DNA of 64,000 nt, taken from positions 1 to 64,000 of the forward strand of contig NZ_JAULSI010000001.1 in NCBI RefSeq assembly GCF_030711405.1, read 5' to 3'. Positions within the stretch are counted from its first letter, which is position 1. Every line of letters starts with the position of its first letter. Shown piece after piece: positions 48,995-58,290 of the stretch. The DNA is from Massilia brevitalea. GTDB taxonomy: Bacteria > Pseudomonadota > Gammaproteobacteria > Burkholderiales > Burkholderiaceae_D. A program made the translations under genes and the position numbers. The notes beneath the pieces are model-generated. The model was not told where the DNA came from. It did not search any database and saw nothing but the letters and a program-made list of their open reading frames with translations.

Positions 48995-50269
48995 TCAGCG
49001 TCCGATTCGAAAGTCGACGCTCGCGGGCCGCCCGGGCAGGTGCAGGACCGGGCGCGCGGGCGGCGCTTCAGCTACAACCTTGCCGCGCCGCACCACGAGC
49101 CGGCGCGCGGCGCGCAGGCGGATCGCTTCCACCGGCGTGGCGGCGTCGAGCAGCACGAAGTCGGCATGGCAGCCCGGCTCGAGGCCATAGCCTTCCAGGC
49201 CGAGGATGCGCGCCGGGGTACTGGTGACGGCCTCGAAACAGGCGCGCATGGCGTCCTGCCCGGTCATCTGGGCCACATGCAGGCCCATGTGCGCCACTTC
49301 CAGCATGTCGCCGGAACCCAGGCCATACCATGGGTCCATCACGCAGTCGTGGCCGAAGGCGACGTCGATGCCGGCAGCCAGCAACTCGGGCACGCGGGTC
49401 ATGCCGCGCCGCTTCGGGTAGGTGTCGTGGCGGCCCTGCAGGGTGATGTTGATGAGCGGGTTGGCGATCGCCGCCACGCCGGATTCGCGCATCAGCGGCA
49501 GCAGCTTGCTCACGTAATAATTGTCCATCGAGTGCATCGACGTCAGGTGCGAGCCGGCCACCCTGCCCTGCATACCGAGGCGCCAGGTTTCATACGCCAG
49601 GGTCTCGATGTGGCGCGACAGCGGATCGTCGGTCTCGTCGCAATGCATGTCCACGCGCAGGCCCTGTCCGGCCGCGAATTCGCACAGCAGGCGCACCGAC
49701 TCGGCGCCCTGCGCCATGGTGCGCTCGAAGTGGGGAATGCCGCCGACCACGTCCACGCCCATGCCGATCGCGCGCTTCAGGTTGTCGAAGGCGCCAGGGC
49801 TGCGCAGCAGGCCGTCCTGGGGAAAGGCGACCAGTTGCAAATCGATGTAAGGCGCGACGCGGCGCTTCACTTCGAGCAGGGCCTCGACCGCCAGCAGGCG
49901 CTCGTCGCAGACGTCGACATGGGTGCGGATCGCCAGCAGCCCGCGCGCCACGGCCCAGTCGGAATACTGCAGCGCGCGCTCGACCAGGGCGTCCTGGACC
50001 AGCTGCGGTTTCAGTTCGCCCCACAGCGCGATGCCTTCCAGCAGCGTGCCGGATGCGTTGACGCGCGGCATGCCGTAGCTGAGGGTAGAGTCCATGTGGA
50101 AATGGGCGTCGACAAAAGGCGGGCTGGCCAGGTCGCCTCCGGCATCGATCTCGCGCGCGCCCTGCACGCCCAGCGCCGGGCCGAGGGCGGCGATGCGGCC
50201 GTCCTGCACGGCGATATCGATGCCGGTGCGTCCGTCCGGCAGGCTGGCATTGCGCACAACAAAGTCCAT
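48995..50269 (-). CDS. codA: Cytosine deaminase-like amidohydrolase
   Basis: The 424-residue cytosolic enzyme is a TIM-barrel amidohydrolase. Metal ligands are in VDAHFHMDSTLSYG (HxH), DMHCDETDDP (His and the catalytic Glu region), GSHLTSMHSM and GHDCVMDPWYGLG (Asp). These blocks match bacterial cytosine deaminase, which turns cytosine into uracil, though relatives act on isoguanine and other ring amines. The start ATG at 50269 is chosen because GAGGAG precedes it; an in-frame GTG six bases upstream is less likely. No permease gene such as codB is nearby. Confidence 0.88.
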   Translation of the reverse strand: MDFVVRNASLPDGRTGIDIAVQDGRIAALGPALGVQGAREIDAGGDLASPPFVDAHFHMDSTLSYGMPRVNASGTLLEGIALWGELKPQLVQDALVERALQYSDWAVARGLLAIRTHVDVCDERLLAVEALLEVKRRVAPYIDLQLVAFPQDGLLRSPGAFDNLKRAIGMGVDVVGGIPHFERTMAQGAESVRLLCEFAAGQGLRVDMHCDETDDPLSRHIETLAYETWRLGMQGRVAGSHLTSMHSMDNYYVSKLLPLMRESGVAAIANPLINITLQGRHDTYPKRRGMTRVPELLAAGIDVAFGHDCVMDPWYGLGSGDMLEVAHMGLHVAQMTGQDAMRACFEAVTSTPARILGLEGYGLEPGCHADFVLLDAATPVEAIRLRAARRLVVRRGKVVAEAPPARPVLHLPGRPASVDFRIGR

Positions 50270-50480
50270 GTCCACTCCTCAGTCTGGTCGAAATCATTGT
50301 AGCCATTTCCCTGCTCAGGCAAACGACATTCGCGTGTCACTTTGTAACAGTGCTGCAGTGCAAGATTGTATGGATACGACAACGAGCCGGCTGAGGCAGA
50401 TTGTGCTTTCCAACACTCTGCATCAGGTCTACACTGATCGGATGTTGCAGTGCGCCATAACCGAACGATAAGGAATACCG

Positions 50481-51335
50481 ATGACTTCACTTCCAGAACA
50501 GTTCCAAGCAGCACGCCAGACCCAGATCGACCGCCAGTTCGCCTTCCTGCGCAGCGTGGGCGACGGGGTGCTCGACCGCACCAGCCGCGTCCTGGCCCTG
50601 AACCTCGAGCTGTCGCGCGCCACCGCCGAGCATTCCTCGCACACCGTGCGCCAGTTGTTTACCGTGCGCGATCCGCGCGACCTCCTGACCATCGGCGCCC
50701 AGTCGCAGCGCCAGCTGCGCACCCTGTTCGACTACGGCCACGAGCTGTTCAACATCGCCGCCGGCCTGCGCGGCGCGGCCTTGCAGGCGTATTCGGTGGA
50801 AGCGGCAGCGAGCGCGCCGGTCCTGGCCGCGCCGCTCGCATTTGCTGAATCGGTGGCTGAGTCGGTCGCTGAACCGGTAGCGGAACGCCTGCAGGAGGGA
50901 GTGGCGGCAAGCGAGACCATCGTCGACGCCGCGGCTGAAACCCTGGTCGCGCCAGATACCAGCTCCTTGGGCGAGCCTGGCGCGCTGGATACCGTGTCGG
51001 CTACCGCGGCTACCGCGGCTACGCCAGTCTCGGTATCGGCCGCCGACATCGTCTACAGCCCCTTCGTCCCCGACCTGATCGTCACGTCCGACATCGTTCC
51101 GCCGGTCGAGCCGACCCCGATCGCCAGGGCCACCAGCGACATCCTCGACATCCCGCTGGCGCCGCCGCATCCGGTTGCCGCCAGCGTGCCGGTCGACGTC
51201 GACGTCGAGATCGAGCTGCCGAAGGTGGAGCCAGTTGATGCGACGCCGCCAATCGTCGCGCCATCGAACGGCGCGCCGAAGGTCACCGAGATCCGCAGCG
51301 GGCGTGGCCGCAAGAAGGGTTCCGGCGGTAACTGA
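50481..51335 (+). CDS. Phasin-family granule protein with extended Ala/Pro/Val tail
   Basis: The 284-residue protein has an N-terminal phasin domain (about residues 1-105, helical, FLRSVGDGVLDRTSRVLALN), which coats polyhydroxyalkanoate granules. A long low-complexity acidic tail of Ala, Val, Pro and Glu (about 115-270) follows. The last dozen residues are strongly basic (RSGRGRKKGSGGN). Typical phasins are about 180-190 residues, so the tail is extra. The basic end resembles a small DNA- or membrane-binding patch. AAGGA lies 8 nt upstream of the start. No polymerase or depolymerase genes adjoin it. Confidence 0.85.
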   Translation: MTSLPEQFQAARQTQIDRQFAFLRSVGDGVLDRTSRVLALNLELSRATAEHSSHTVRQLFTVRDPRDLLTIGAQSQRQLRTLFDYGHELFNIAAGLRGAALQAYSVEAAASAPVLAAPLAFAESVAESVAEPVAERLQEGVAASETIVDAAAETLVAPDTSSLGEPGALDTVSATAATAATPVSVSAADIVYSPFVPDLIVTSDIVPPVEPTPIARATSDILDIPLAPPHPVAASVPVDVDVEIELPKVEPVDATPPIVAPSNGAPKVTEIRSGRGRKKGSGGN

Positions 51336-51348
51336 ACGCCGGCCGCTG

Positions 51349-52074
51349 TCAGCAGCTTGGCGCCGGATACACCCACTGGTTGGTAAAACCGTCGAAGCGA
51401 GGCTGGACCTGGACCTGCATGCGGCAACCGTTTTCATACGTGACGACACAGGCGCCGTTGGCGCATTGCGACTCGCAGCGCAGGTGCGCCGTGGTAGGAC
51501 GGCAATTTCCCGGTTTTGCCGTCAGCGCGGGAGCAGGCGCCTGGGCAGTCTTGATACGGCCCGGAATGACACCCCAGCGGGTAACGGCGCAGTTCTTGCC
51601 GCCTTTCCTGCCGCATCCCGCCAATGCCGTCTTGTCGGCCTGATCGCCGGCCTCGATCCCGTATGCGAGATAACCATAGGTTTGGCCATTCACGTCCTTT
51701 TCCGCTTCGGCATAGGAATAGAAGCCGGGATTGGTCATGACCTCGATCTTGCAAGCTGCGCCACAGGCCGCGCGTGCCTTGCGTTTTACGTCGGCTGCGC
51801 CATCCCTGCTGAATATGAAGTTGACGGTACCATTGTCGATCGTTTCCGCGATTGCCTTCATGCGCCATAAGGCACAATCTTTTTTCGACGTACTTTCGTT
51901 ACACAGCTTCATGGCCGTGCGTTCCGCCTCTTTTTGCGTCGGACGGACTGCCCAGGCCCACTTGTCCCCCTCCTTGTCCGAAACCGCGACGGCGCCATAG
52001 CCGGCCATCGCCGAGTGCGGCAGCATGAAGGTAAAGAAGAGCAAGACGATGGCCTGCAGCGTAAGTCGTTTCAT
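51349..52074 (-). CDS. Exported DUF4189-domain protein
   Basis: The 241-residue protein has a signal peptide (LPHSAMAGYG), then a DUF4189-like domain with YGAVAVSDKEGDKWAWAV and YGYLAYGIEAGD repeats, each followed by a cysteine-containing helix. The C-terminal part has five cysteines in about 45 residues and ends in PAPSC. Such domains are small exported modules of unknown function. Start 52074 has GGGAG 5 nt upstream. The neighbour on the same strand is a membrane protein about 90 bp upstream. No role can be assigned. Confidence 0.75.
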   Translation of the reverse strand: MKRLTLQAIVLLFFTFMLPHSAMAGYGAVAVSDKEGDKWAWAVRPTQKEAERTAMKLCNESTSKKDCALWRMKAIAETIDNGTVNFIFSRDGAADVKRKARAACGAACKIEVMTNPGFYSYAEAEKDVNGQTYGYLAYGIEAGDQADKTALAGCGRKGGKNCAVTRWGVIPGRIKTAQAPAPALTAKPGNCRPTTAHLRCESQCANGACVVTYENGCRMQVQVQPRFDGFTNQWVYPAPSC

Positions 52075-52163
52075 TTGAACTCCCGTTGTTGTTGATCGAT
52101 ACGTGATGCGCTCGCATGCGCGCATTGCCACGATTGTTTATCTGGCGAAGTGCTGTGCCTGCA

Positions 52164-52916
52164 TCATTCGACGAACAGGTGCGTGCGGCAGCTGCTGCAA
52201 TCGCTCCATGTCGCATTCGAGGCGTAGGCGCCACGCCGGAAAATGCCGCGCCGCCCGCAATGTACGCAGCGGTGCCGGCCTGCGGCGTCCGTCGAACCGG
52301 GCAGCGTGCGGTACTCGGCCTCGCTGACGCTGCCCACGCTGGCATAGCATTGGTTAATGATGAGCAGCGTGACCAGCAGGGAGATGGCGCACGGCACCCA
52401 GCCTTCGGCAACCGCGCAGTACAGCGCGAGCGGCACGGCGAACAGCAGGACGAAGACGGATTGCGCCTTGGCCGAGGCCATGCGGCGTGCGCGGAACGCT
52501 GCCAGCCCGGCTTCCACGCTCGGGTAAGGCAGGGCCGTGGCCGGCGCCGGCGAACCAGGCTGGCCTGGACGGAGAAGCGCCGCGCTGCCTTGTTCAGGCG
52601 CCGGGGACGGCGCCACCGTGCGCGCAGTCCGGGAAGCGATCCACAGCGCCGCCCCCGCCGTGAGCGCCACGCAGCACAGGACCGGGCCACCCCAGTATGC
52701 CGTGCCGTCCCACGAGCCCGGCAGCAGGGTCCGCGCGGCGGTGGCCAGCATGACGAGGCCCAGCAGCAGCACGCATGCCGCGAACGGCCAGGCCACCAGC
52801 TTGCGCAGCGTCGACGCCGGACCGGCGGCCAGGCGCCGCATGGATTTCAGGGCCAGTGCGGCCAACACCAGCCCGGCCGCCATCGCGGCCAATGCAACAA
52901 TAATGAGAGATGACAT
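52164..52916 (-). CDS. Hypothetical membrane protein with C-terminal zinc-ribbon-like cysteines
   Basis: The 250-residue protein has predicted membrane segments near residues 3-23, 42-62, 78-96, 150-167 and 170-190. Between the third and fourth lies a Pro/Ala-rich cytoplasmic or periplasmic loop. The C terminus carries two CxxC pairs (CVHCGRRG and CSSCRTH) spaced about 22 residues, which could bind one zinc. GGAG precedes the start by 6 nt. I do not recognise the family. Confidence 0.7.
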   Translation of the reverse strand: MSSLIIVALAAMAAGLVLAALALKSMRRLAAGPASTLRKLVAWPFAACVLLLGLVMLATAARTLLPGSWDGTAYWGGPVLCCVALTAGAALWIASRTARTVAPSPAPEQGSAALLRPGQPGSPAPATALPYPSVEAGLAAFRARRMASAKAQSVFVLLFAVPLALYCAVAEGWVPCAISLLVTLLIINQCYASVGSVSEAEYRTLPGSTDAAGRHRCVHCGRRGIFRRGAYASNATWSDCSSCRTHLFVE

Positions 52917-53084
52917 GATGACTCCAAAAAGATAGGGTGCCGGGCCGGCGGCGCCGGCCGCCTTGCCCCGACAGCAGGGATGGATGCATTATCCGTATCG
53001 CGGCCCCCCGCGAACCGCGACCATTCGCGTGCCGTTTGTCGAATTTTCCCTATCGAAGTGCGGCCATTTCAGCGCCGGCGGTGC

Positions 53085-55709
53085 TCAGCGCGCACCGGTG
53101 ACGACGAACGCGGCCCAGTAGAAGGGATGCGCCTGGCGCTGCCGGATGCGCAGCTTGGCGCTCCGGAGTGCGGCCGGCTTGGCCGCGCCTGTCGCCAGGG
53201 CATCGTAGAAGTCGCTCATCATCGTGCGCGTTTCCAGGTCGGGCACCGCCCACAGCGACGTCACCATGCTGCGTGCCCCGGCGATTTCGAGCGCCTGGCG
53301 CAGGCTGTCGACGCCTTCGCCGGGACGCACCGCGCCAACCGACGTGTCGCAGGCGGACAGCACGGCGAGTTCGGTGCCTGTCAGGTCGGCCTGGCGCAAC
53401 TGGGCGGCGTAAAGGATGCCTGTGGCATCGCGGTTGGCGCCGGCCAGGGCCAGCCCGCTGCTGCGCCCGGATACATTGCTGTCGACGATGTAGCGCTGGC
53501 CATCGTTTCCATCTACCTCCTCACGCAGCACGCCCGCTTCCTCGTCAAAGAAACCATGCGTGACGACATGCAGGTAACGCGGCGAGTGCAGCCCCATCAG
53601 GGCCTCCACGGTCGCCGCCGCACCGGTGTGGAGCGTCACCTCGCCGCTCGTGCGGCGCAAGGCCGCGGCCACGGCGCCGCCCTCGCCCGCCGCCTGGGGC
53701 AGGCGCGCAAAGCGCCGCCCGCCGGAGACGGCGCCGCGCCCCGGCGCGCCGACTGCCGCCGCGGCGTCCTGCAGGTCGTAAGCCGGATCGGCCAGCACGA
53801 CCGATTTGCCGGAATGCGCCGGCGCCGCGCCGTCCTGCAGCAGGGTCCGGGCCGAGCTGACGTAACGCCATTCGCTATCGTCGATCAGGTAGCGGCCACG
53901 GCCGTCCGCCAGGGCTTCGAGGGGCAGCAGCGCGACGCCGCCGTCGAGATCGGCCACATGGCTGCCACGCGCGCCGCGCGTGCCGAACAGGGGTTTGAGC
54001 AGCGCATCGTGGATGGCCCGGGCCGACGCCGGAACCGCCGTTGCGGCGCCCTTGCTCGGCGGGTGCGCCAGGTCGGCACGCAGGCGCCCGCCGAGGGCGT
54101 CGAGCGCGGCGGTCGTGCCGAGGTCGGCAACCTGGAGCTGACCACGCCCAGCCCGGGCGCCCAGGTAATGCCGTGCGCCGAACTGCTGGCTGGCGAAGTC
54201 GAAACGGGTATAGGCGGAAATCGAGACCAGGGTCTCGTCGCCCAAGTGCTGCTCGACCTGTGCCAGGAAGCGCGCGCCGTCCTCGAACGACAGCGGCGGC
54301 AAGGACCTGGCGATCCTGGCCTGCAGCGCCTGGGCCAGCCGGCCGCGCTGCGCAAGGTGCGCGGCGCCGCCGGACAGGTCCACTTTCTCCATGGCCGCCG
54401 CCAGGCTGCGCACTTCCGGATCGGCCGACAGCCCGATGGCACGCGCACGGCGCGCCATGAAGTCGCTCTGCAGCCCCTTGCTTTGCAACAGGTCGCCCAG
54501 CGTGCCGCGCCAGCGCTGTGCACCGTCGCCCTGGGCCAGGCGCAGCGACAGGACGAGATCGAGGATCTGGCGCCGCATCGCGAACGAACCTGCCAGCAGC
54601 TCCGGCGGCAGCTGGGCCGCGGTGGCGGCCAGCCGGGCGGCGTTCAGGCGCAGCGCGTGCGCGAACGCCTCCTGGGCGAGCCCTGCCTCGCCCACACCCG
54701 CGAGATAGGCGCCGAAGCGTGCGTATTGCCGTTCCAGCTGGGCCGATGGCCCCAGGCCGCCGGTATCGACGCGCGCCGTGCGCGCCGCATAATCACTGAA
54801 ACTGCCCTGGTAAAGACGCCTGAGCGCAGCGGCGTCGCGCCGGCCGTGGTACAGGCGCGCCAGGTCGGTCAGCGGCCCCTCCACGGCCAGTACCCCGCCC
54901 TCCCCGGACTGCCTGCCCACGGCGCCGAGTTCGCCGTTCGCATGCATGATGGCGCGCTCGCCCGCCATGCCCGCCAGCATTTCTTCGACGCGCCCGAAGG
55001 CGGCGCCCAAGGTCGCCTGTGCTTCGAAGTAGCCATGCGCGCCCGGCGCGCCGCCTCGTGCTGCACCAACGATCGCGGGATCCTCGGCGATCGCCTGCAG
55101 CAAATTCGTTTCCGCCAGGGCGGCATCTCCCGATTCGAGCGCCGCGCGTCCCAGGCCAGCGTACGCCTGGAAGCGCAGCGAGCGCATGAACGGCGTTGCG
55201 CTGTCCGGTGCGTTCAGCATCGCCTGCCAGGTCGTGATCGCGCCGGCAAAGTCGCCGGTTTTGGACTGGAGTTCGGCAACCTTCGCGTACTGGTTCCATT
55301 GCCTGCCGACCAACCCGCCCGTCATCGGCATTCCCGCCTTCAGTGCCTGCCGGTACAGCGCGAGGGCCCGCGCATCGTTTCCGGCGCGTTCGTGCAGCTG
55401 CGCCGCCATCGTGGCCGATTGCACCAGCAAGCCGGCGGCGGGCGAACGCGGCGACTGCGCCGCAGGCAGGCGGTCCTGCTCGACCAGGGCCTCGGCCAGG
55501 CGCAGCGCCTCGGGGAGGTTGCCGGCGCCGGCCTGGCGCGCGATGGCCGCCAGGGCGTCGATACGGCGCGGGTTTCCTTGGCCCTCCCCTGCCAGGGCCG
55601 CAGGCGGCAGCACGCGGCGCAGCAGGTCGAGCTGGGCATGGGCCGGCGGAATGGTGGCCAATCCAAGGAGCAGGCTGGCCAACAGCTGTGTACGAATGGG
55701 GGATCTCAA
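53085..55709 (-). CDS. Secreted CHAT-domain (caspase-like) protease with TPR-like repeats
   Basis: The 874-residue protein starts with a signal peptide (LLASLLLGLATIPPAHAQ), so it should be periplasmic or secreted. Residues about 30-430 are helical repeats of TPR character (for example YRQALKAG, AGLGRAALESGDAALAETN). The C-terminal CHAT domain has the catalytic His718 in HVVTHGFFDEE and Cys787 in LSACDTSVGAVRPGEG, the expected caspase-like dyad. The start is TTG at 55709, overlapping the stop of the FecR-like gene (TTGA); no ATG gives a signal peptide. Most CHAT proteases are cytoplasmic. This one lies in an operon with a periplasmic FecR-like protein and a CHASE2 sensor. The target is unknown. 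Confidence 0.85.
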   Translation of the reverse strand: MRSPIRTQLLASLLLGLATIPPAHAQLDLLRRVLPPAALAGEGQGNPRRIDALAAIARQAGAGNLPEALRLAEALVEQDRLPAAQSPRSPAAGLLVQSATMAAQLHERAGNDARALALYRQALKAGMPMTGGLVGRQWNQYAKVAELQSKTGDFAGAITTWQAMLNAPDSATPFMRSLRFQAYAGLGRAALESGDAALAETNLLQAIAEDPAIVGAARGGAPGAHGYFEAQATLGAAFGRVEEMLAGMAGERAIMHANGELGAVGRQSGEGGVLAVEGPLTDLARLYHGRRDAAALRRLYQGSFSDYAARTARVDTGGLGPSAQLERQYARFGAYLAGVGEAGLAQEAFAHALRLNAARLAATAAQLPPELLAGSFAMRRQILDLVLSLRLAQGDGAQRWRGTLGDLLQSKGLQSDFMARRARAIGLSADPEVRSLAAAMEKVDLSGGAAHLAQRGRLAQALQARIARSLPPLSFEDGARFLAQVEQHLGDETLVSISAYTRFDFASQQFGARHYLGARAGRGQLQVADLGTTAALDALGGRLRADLAHPPSKGAATAVPASARAIHDALLKPLFGTRGARGSHVADLDGGVALLPLEALADGRGRYLIDDSEWRYVSSARTLLQDGAAPAHSGKSVVLADPAYDLQDAAAAVGAPGRGAVSGGRRFARLPQAAGEGGAVAAALRRTSGEVTLHTGAAATVEALMGLHSPRYLHVVTHGFFDEEAGVLREEVDGNDGQRYIVDSNVSGRSSGLALAGANRDATGILYAAQLRQADLTGTELAVLSACDTSVGAVRPGEGVDSLRQALEIAGARSMVTSLWAVPDLETRTMMSDFYDALATGAAKPAALRSAKLRIRQRQAHPFYWAAFVVTGAR

Positions 55710-56506
55710 TTGACGGGACTCGTTTCTGAAAGTTCGGGAGCGACGTGGAGCGCAAGCGCGCGCACCCCAAGGCTGCGCAAGTAGAGCGCGTACAGCACAC
55801 GCATCGCGTGCGGCGCATCCGGCAGGGGGAACAGGGCCGCCAGTTCGGCGTCTTCGGCTGCGCCCAGCGCCAGCAGCGGCGCCGTATCGACCCGCACCGC
55901 GCCGTCGTGCCCGGTCCATTCCAGTTCGCGCAGGTAACGCCGTCCCGGCGCGAGACGCACGGTGTCCGGCAGGGCCAGCTCGGTTTGCGCCACCTGGGTG
56001 TCGAACACGAGCTGGCCGAACTCGCCGCGCAGCCTGAAGGTCCACTGTCCGCGGTGTGGCCTGGCGCGCCATTTAAACAGCGGCTTCGATGGCGCAATGC
56101 GCTCGATGCCGTCGGTGGCGCCCGGCGCATCGCCGGCCATCCCGCGCACGATAGCGCCCGCCAGCACCTGGCTGCGGCGCTGGAGCGCCTGGCCGATGGC
56201 CGGATCGGCCGCGTCCGGGCGCAGGGCGGCGCCACTGCCGTCGCGCGCCAGCCCGTCGGCATCCACCCTGAAACGGCCGGGGCCGGCTAGCGTCCATTGC
56301 CTGGAGTCGGCCTGCAGGAACACGACCAGGCTGGCGCCGGCGGCGAGCTCGATCGTATCGCCGCTGGCAAGGCGGTCGAGCAATGCCAGTGGCCGCGACG
56401 CCGATTGCGCCTGGCCGCCGACCTGGGTGACGATGAGTTCCACCCGCGCCTGGGCAAGCAGGGTGAAACAGGCCAGTGCGATGCCGGCCAGCCAATGCCT
56501 ATGCAT
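55706..56506 (-). CDS. Exported FecR-domain-like protein
   Basis: The 266-residue protein has a signal peptide (LACFTLLAQARVE). A FecR-like beta domain follows (about 25-95), with RLASGDTIELAAGASLVVFL and WTLAGPGRFRVDADG. The C-terminal half is beta-rich and unassigned. FecR-like domains elsewhere sense or hold signals at the envelope. The start at 56506 overlaps the cyclase stop by 8 nt and has AGGAAG before it. It sits between the CHASE2 cyclase-like gene and the CHAT protease, coupled to both. It could present a signal to the sensor or be a substrate of the protease; neither is shown by sequence. Confidence 0.8.
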   Translation of the reverse strand: MHRHWLAGIALACFTLLAQARVELIVTQVGGQAQSASRPLALLDRLASGDTIELAAGASLVVFLQADSRQWTLAGPGRFRVDADGLARDGSGAALRPDAADPAIGQALQRRSQVLAGAIVRGMAGDAPGATDGIERIAPSKPLFKWRARPHRGQWTFRLRGEFGQLVFDTQVAQTELALPDTVRLAPGRRYLRELEWTGHDGAVRVDTAPLLALGAAEDAELAALFPLPDAPHAMRVLYALYLRSLGVRALALHVAPELSETSPVN

Positions 56507-58277
56507 GGTCTTCCTCCGTTTCCTGGTAAGCGGCCAGCACCACGCTGCCGTGTTTCTCGATGTTGGCCTCGATGCGCCTGAAGCGGTCGCGCTGGGCGGG
56601 AGGCAGGTCCGCCAGCACGAATGCGGCGTCATCGACCAGCAGCGTGTGCGGCACCTGCTTGCTGTATTGCTGGATGTGCGCCGCCAGCGTAGTGGCCGCG
56701 CCGGTGGCCGTGTAGTCGTGGCGCTGGGCGGAGCCGACATTGCCGAGTACCGCGTCGCCATGGGCGATGCCGATGCCGACCCGGATTGGCGCGGATCCTT
56801 CGCGCGCCAGTTCCCTGTTCAGCCCTGCCAGCGCATCGAGCATGTCGAGGGCGGCGAGGATGGCGTCGCGCGCCGGATTGGCGCTCGCTTGCGGGGCGCC
56901 GAAAAAGACCATGATTCCGTCGCCGCTGAATTTGTCGATCGTGCCGTCGTGACGGTGCAGCGCCGCACTGATGACGGTGTAGTAGCGGTTCAGGAAGGCG
57001 ATCACCTCCTCCGGCGCCGTGGCCGCGCAGAACGCCGTGAAGCCGCGGATATCGGCGAACAGGAAGGCCAGCTGCTGGCGCTTGCCGGCCAGCCCATCCT
57101 TCAGGGCGCCGCTGAGGATGGTGTCGAGGATGGCCGGGCTGACGTAGCCCGAAAAGATGGCGCGCATGCGCTGCCGCTCGGCCAGTTCGCGCCGGTAGGC
57201 CTGCACGCCGAGGAGGGCCATTGCGCAGGCCAGCGACAGCAGCGGCGCCGCAACCGGCGCGAAGACACCGGCCGCCAGCAGGCAGACGCTCGCGCCAAGG
57301 ACACCGCCTCCCATCAGGACCGCGGCGGCACATGCGCGGCGTGGACGCAGGCGCCAGTGCCAGAGCACGAAGAGCGCCAGCAGCGCCGCACAATCGGCCA
57401 CCCACGGCTGCGCGGAGACCATCCTTCCCTGCATCAGGCTGCGCAATGCCTGGGCCTGGAACACGACGCCGGCACTGCCGGTTCCGGCCTCCCATGCGGC
57501 CAGTCCGAGCGGCAGGCGCTGCCGGTCCTGGTCCGGCAGGATGGCGCCGAGCAGCACCAGCTTGCCGGCGAAGTGGCGGCGCAAGGCTGCATCGTCGCCC
57601 GCCCTGGCCAGCGCAACGACCGTGTGCAGCGGCACGTAGCCGAAAGGCGCGCCAATGGAAAAATCGACGATGCCCGGTTCCGCCTGCTGCCCAAGGCTGG
57701 CGGCCAGCCGCGGCGCCAGCAGCAGATCGCTGCGCAGCTCGGCGCTACCTATGCGGCGCAGGACGCCGTCGCGGTCGGCAGGCACCAGCAGCAGGCCAAG
57801 GCCGCCCGCTCCCGCCATCGCGGCATACAGGCCGGCTGCATCGCCGCGCGGGCTGCCGGCGCCGGCGTGGCCGAGCACGAGCGGCGCGGCGGCGCGCAGC
57901 CGGCCGATGGCCAGGGCCAGGCGCTGCGCGCCGCCCGGCACCAACTGGGCAAACGAAGCGGCAGGAAAGACCAGGTCGACGCCGACCCCGGCGGCCCCGC
58001 CGCGGCGCAGGCCATCCAGGCCCAGGGCGAACTCGTCGAGCATGAGCGCGAACGGCTTGCCGCTGGCGTCGATCGAGGCCTGGTCGACGCCGACGATGGC
58101 GACCTCGGCCCGGGCCGCTTCTGGCGTCACCTGCCGCAGCAGGCGGAACGAGGCATCCAGCCATTGCAATTGCAGGCGCTCGGCCGGCGCACAGCGGGCA
58201 AGCGTCATGCAGGCGCAGGCGATGGCAAGGGGAGCCAGCCAGCGCGCCAGCGCCGGGCGCGCCCTGCCGGCTACCAT
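56499..58277 (-). CDS. CHASE2-domain membrane sensor with class III nucleotide cyclase domain (degenerate)
   Basis: The 592-residue protein has an N-terminal membrane helix, a CHASE2 periplasmic sensor (about 30-305), three further membrane helices (about 310-385) and a class III cyclase domain (about 420-560). Metal-binding Asp residues are kept (LFADIRGFTAF and FSGDGIMVFFG), as is the adenine-selecting Lys in TIDKFSGDG. The later block reads DYTATGAATTLAAHIQ where active enzymes have a YTVIGDxVNxAAR pattern. Substrate Asp, catalytic Asn and catalytic Arg are thus replaced by Ala, Thr and His. Strong cAMP synthesis is doubtful. Start 58277 overlaps the crp-like gene by 7 nt. It is the second gene of the operon. 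Confidence 0.87.
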   Translation of the reverse strand: MVAGRARPALARWLAPLAIACACMTLARCAPAERLQLQWLDASFRLLRQVTPEAARAEVAIVGVDQASIDASGKPFALMLDEFALGLDGLRRGGAAGVGVDLVFPAASFAQLVPGGAQRLALAIGRLRAAAPLVLGHAGAGSPRGDAAGLYAAMAGAGGLGLLLVPADRDGVLRRIGSAELRSDLLLAPRLAASLGQQAEPGIVDFSIGAPFGYVPLHTVVALARAGDDAALRRHFAGKLVLLGAILPDQDRQRLPLGLAAWEAGTGSAGVVFQAQALRSLMQGRMVSAQPWVADCAALLALFVLWHWRLRPRRACAAAVLMGGGVLGASVCLLAAGVFAPVAAPLLSLACAMALLGVQAYRRELAERQRMRAIFSGYVSPAILDTILSGALKDGLAGKRQQLAFLFADIRGFTAFCAATAPEEVIAFLNRYYTVISAALHRHDGTIDKFSGDGIMVFFGAPQASANPARDAILAALDMLDALAGLNRELAREGSAPIRVGIGIAHGDAVLGNVGSAQRHDYTATGAATTLAAHIQQYSKQVPHTLLVDDAAFVLADLPPAQRDRFRRIEANIEKHGSVVLAAYQETEEDHA

Positions 58278-58290
58278 TTCGCCGGCAGGG
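58262..58290 (-). promoter_or_regulatory. mRNA hairpin enclosing a stop and a start codon
   Basis: A perfect 9-bp stem (CCCTGCCGG/CCGGCAGGG at 58262-58270 and 58282-58290) has an 11-nt loop. The loop contains both the stop codon of the Crp-like gene and the ATG of the CHASE2 gene. Ribosomes finishing the first gene would open it, so it likely enforces coupled translation. Confidence 0.65.
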
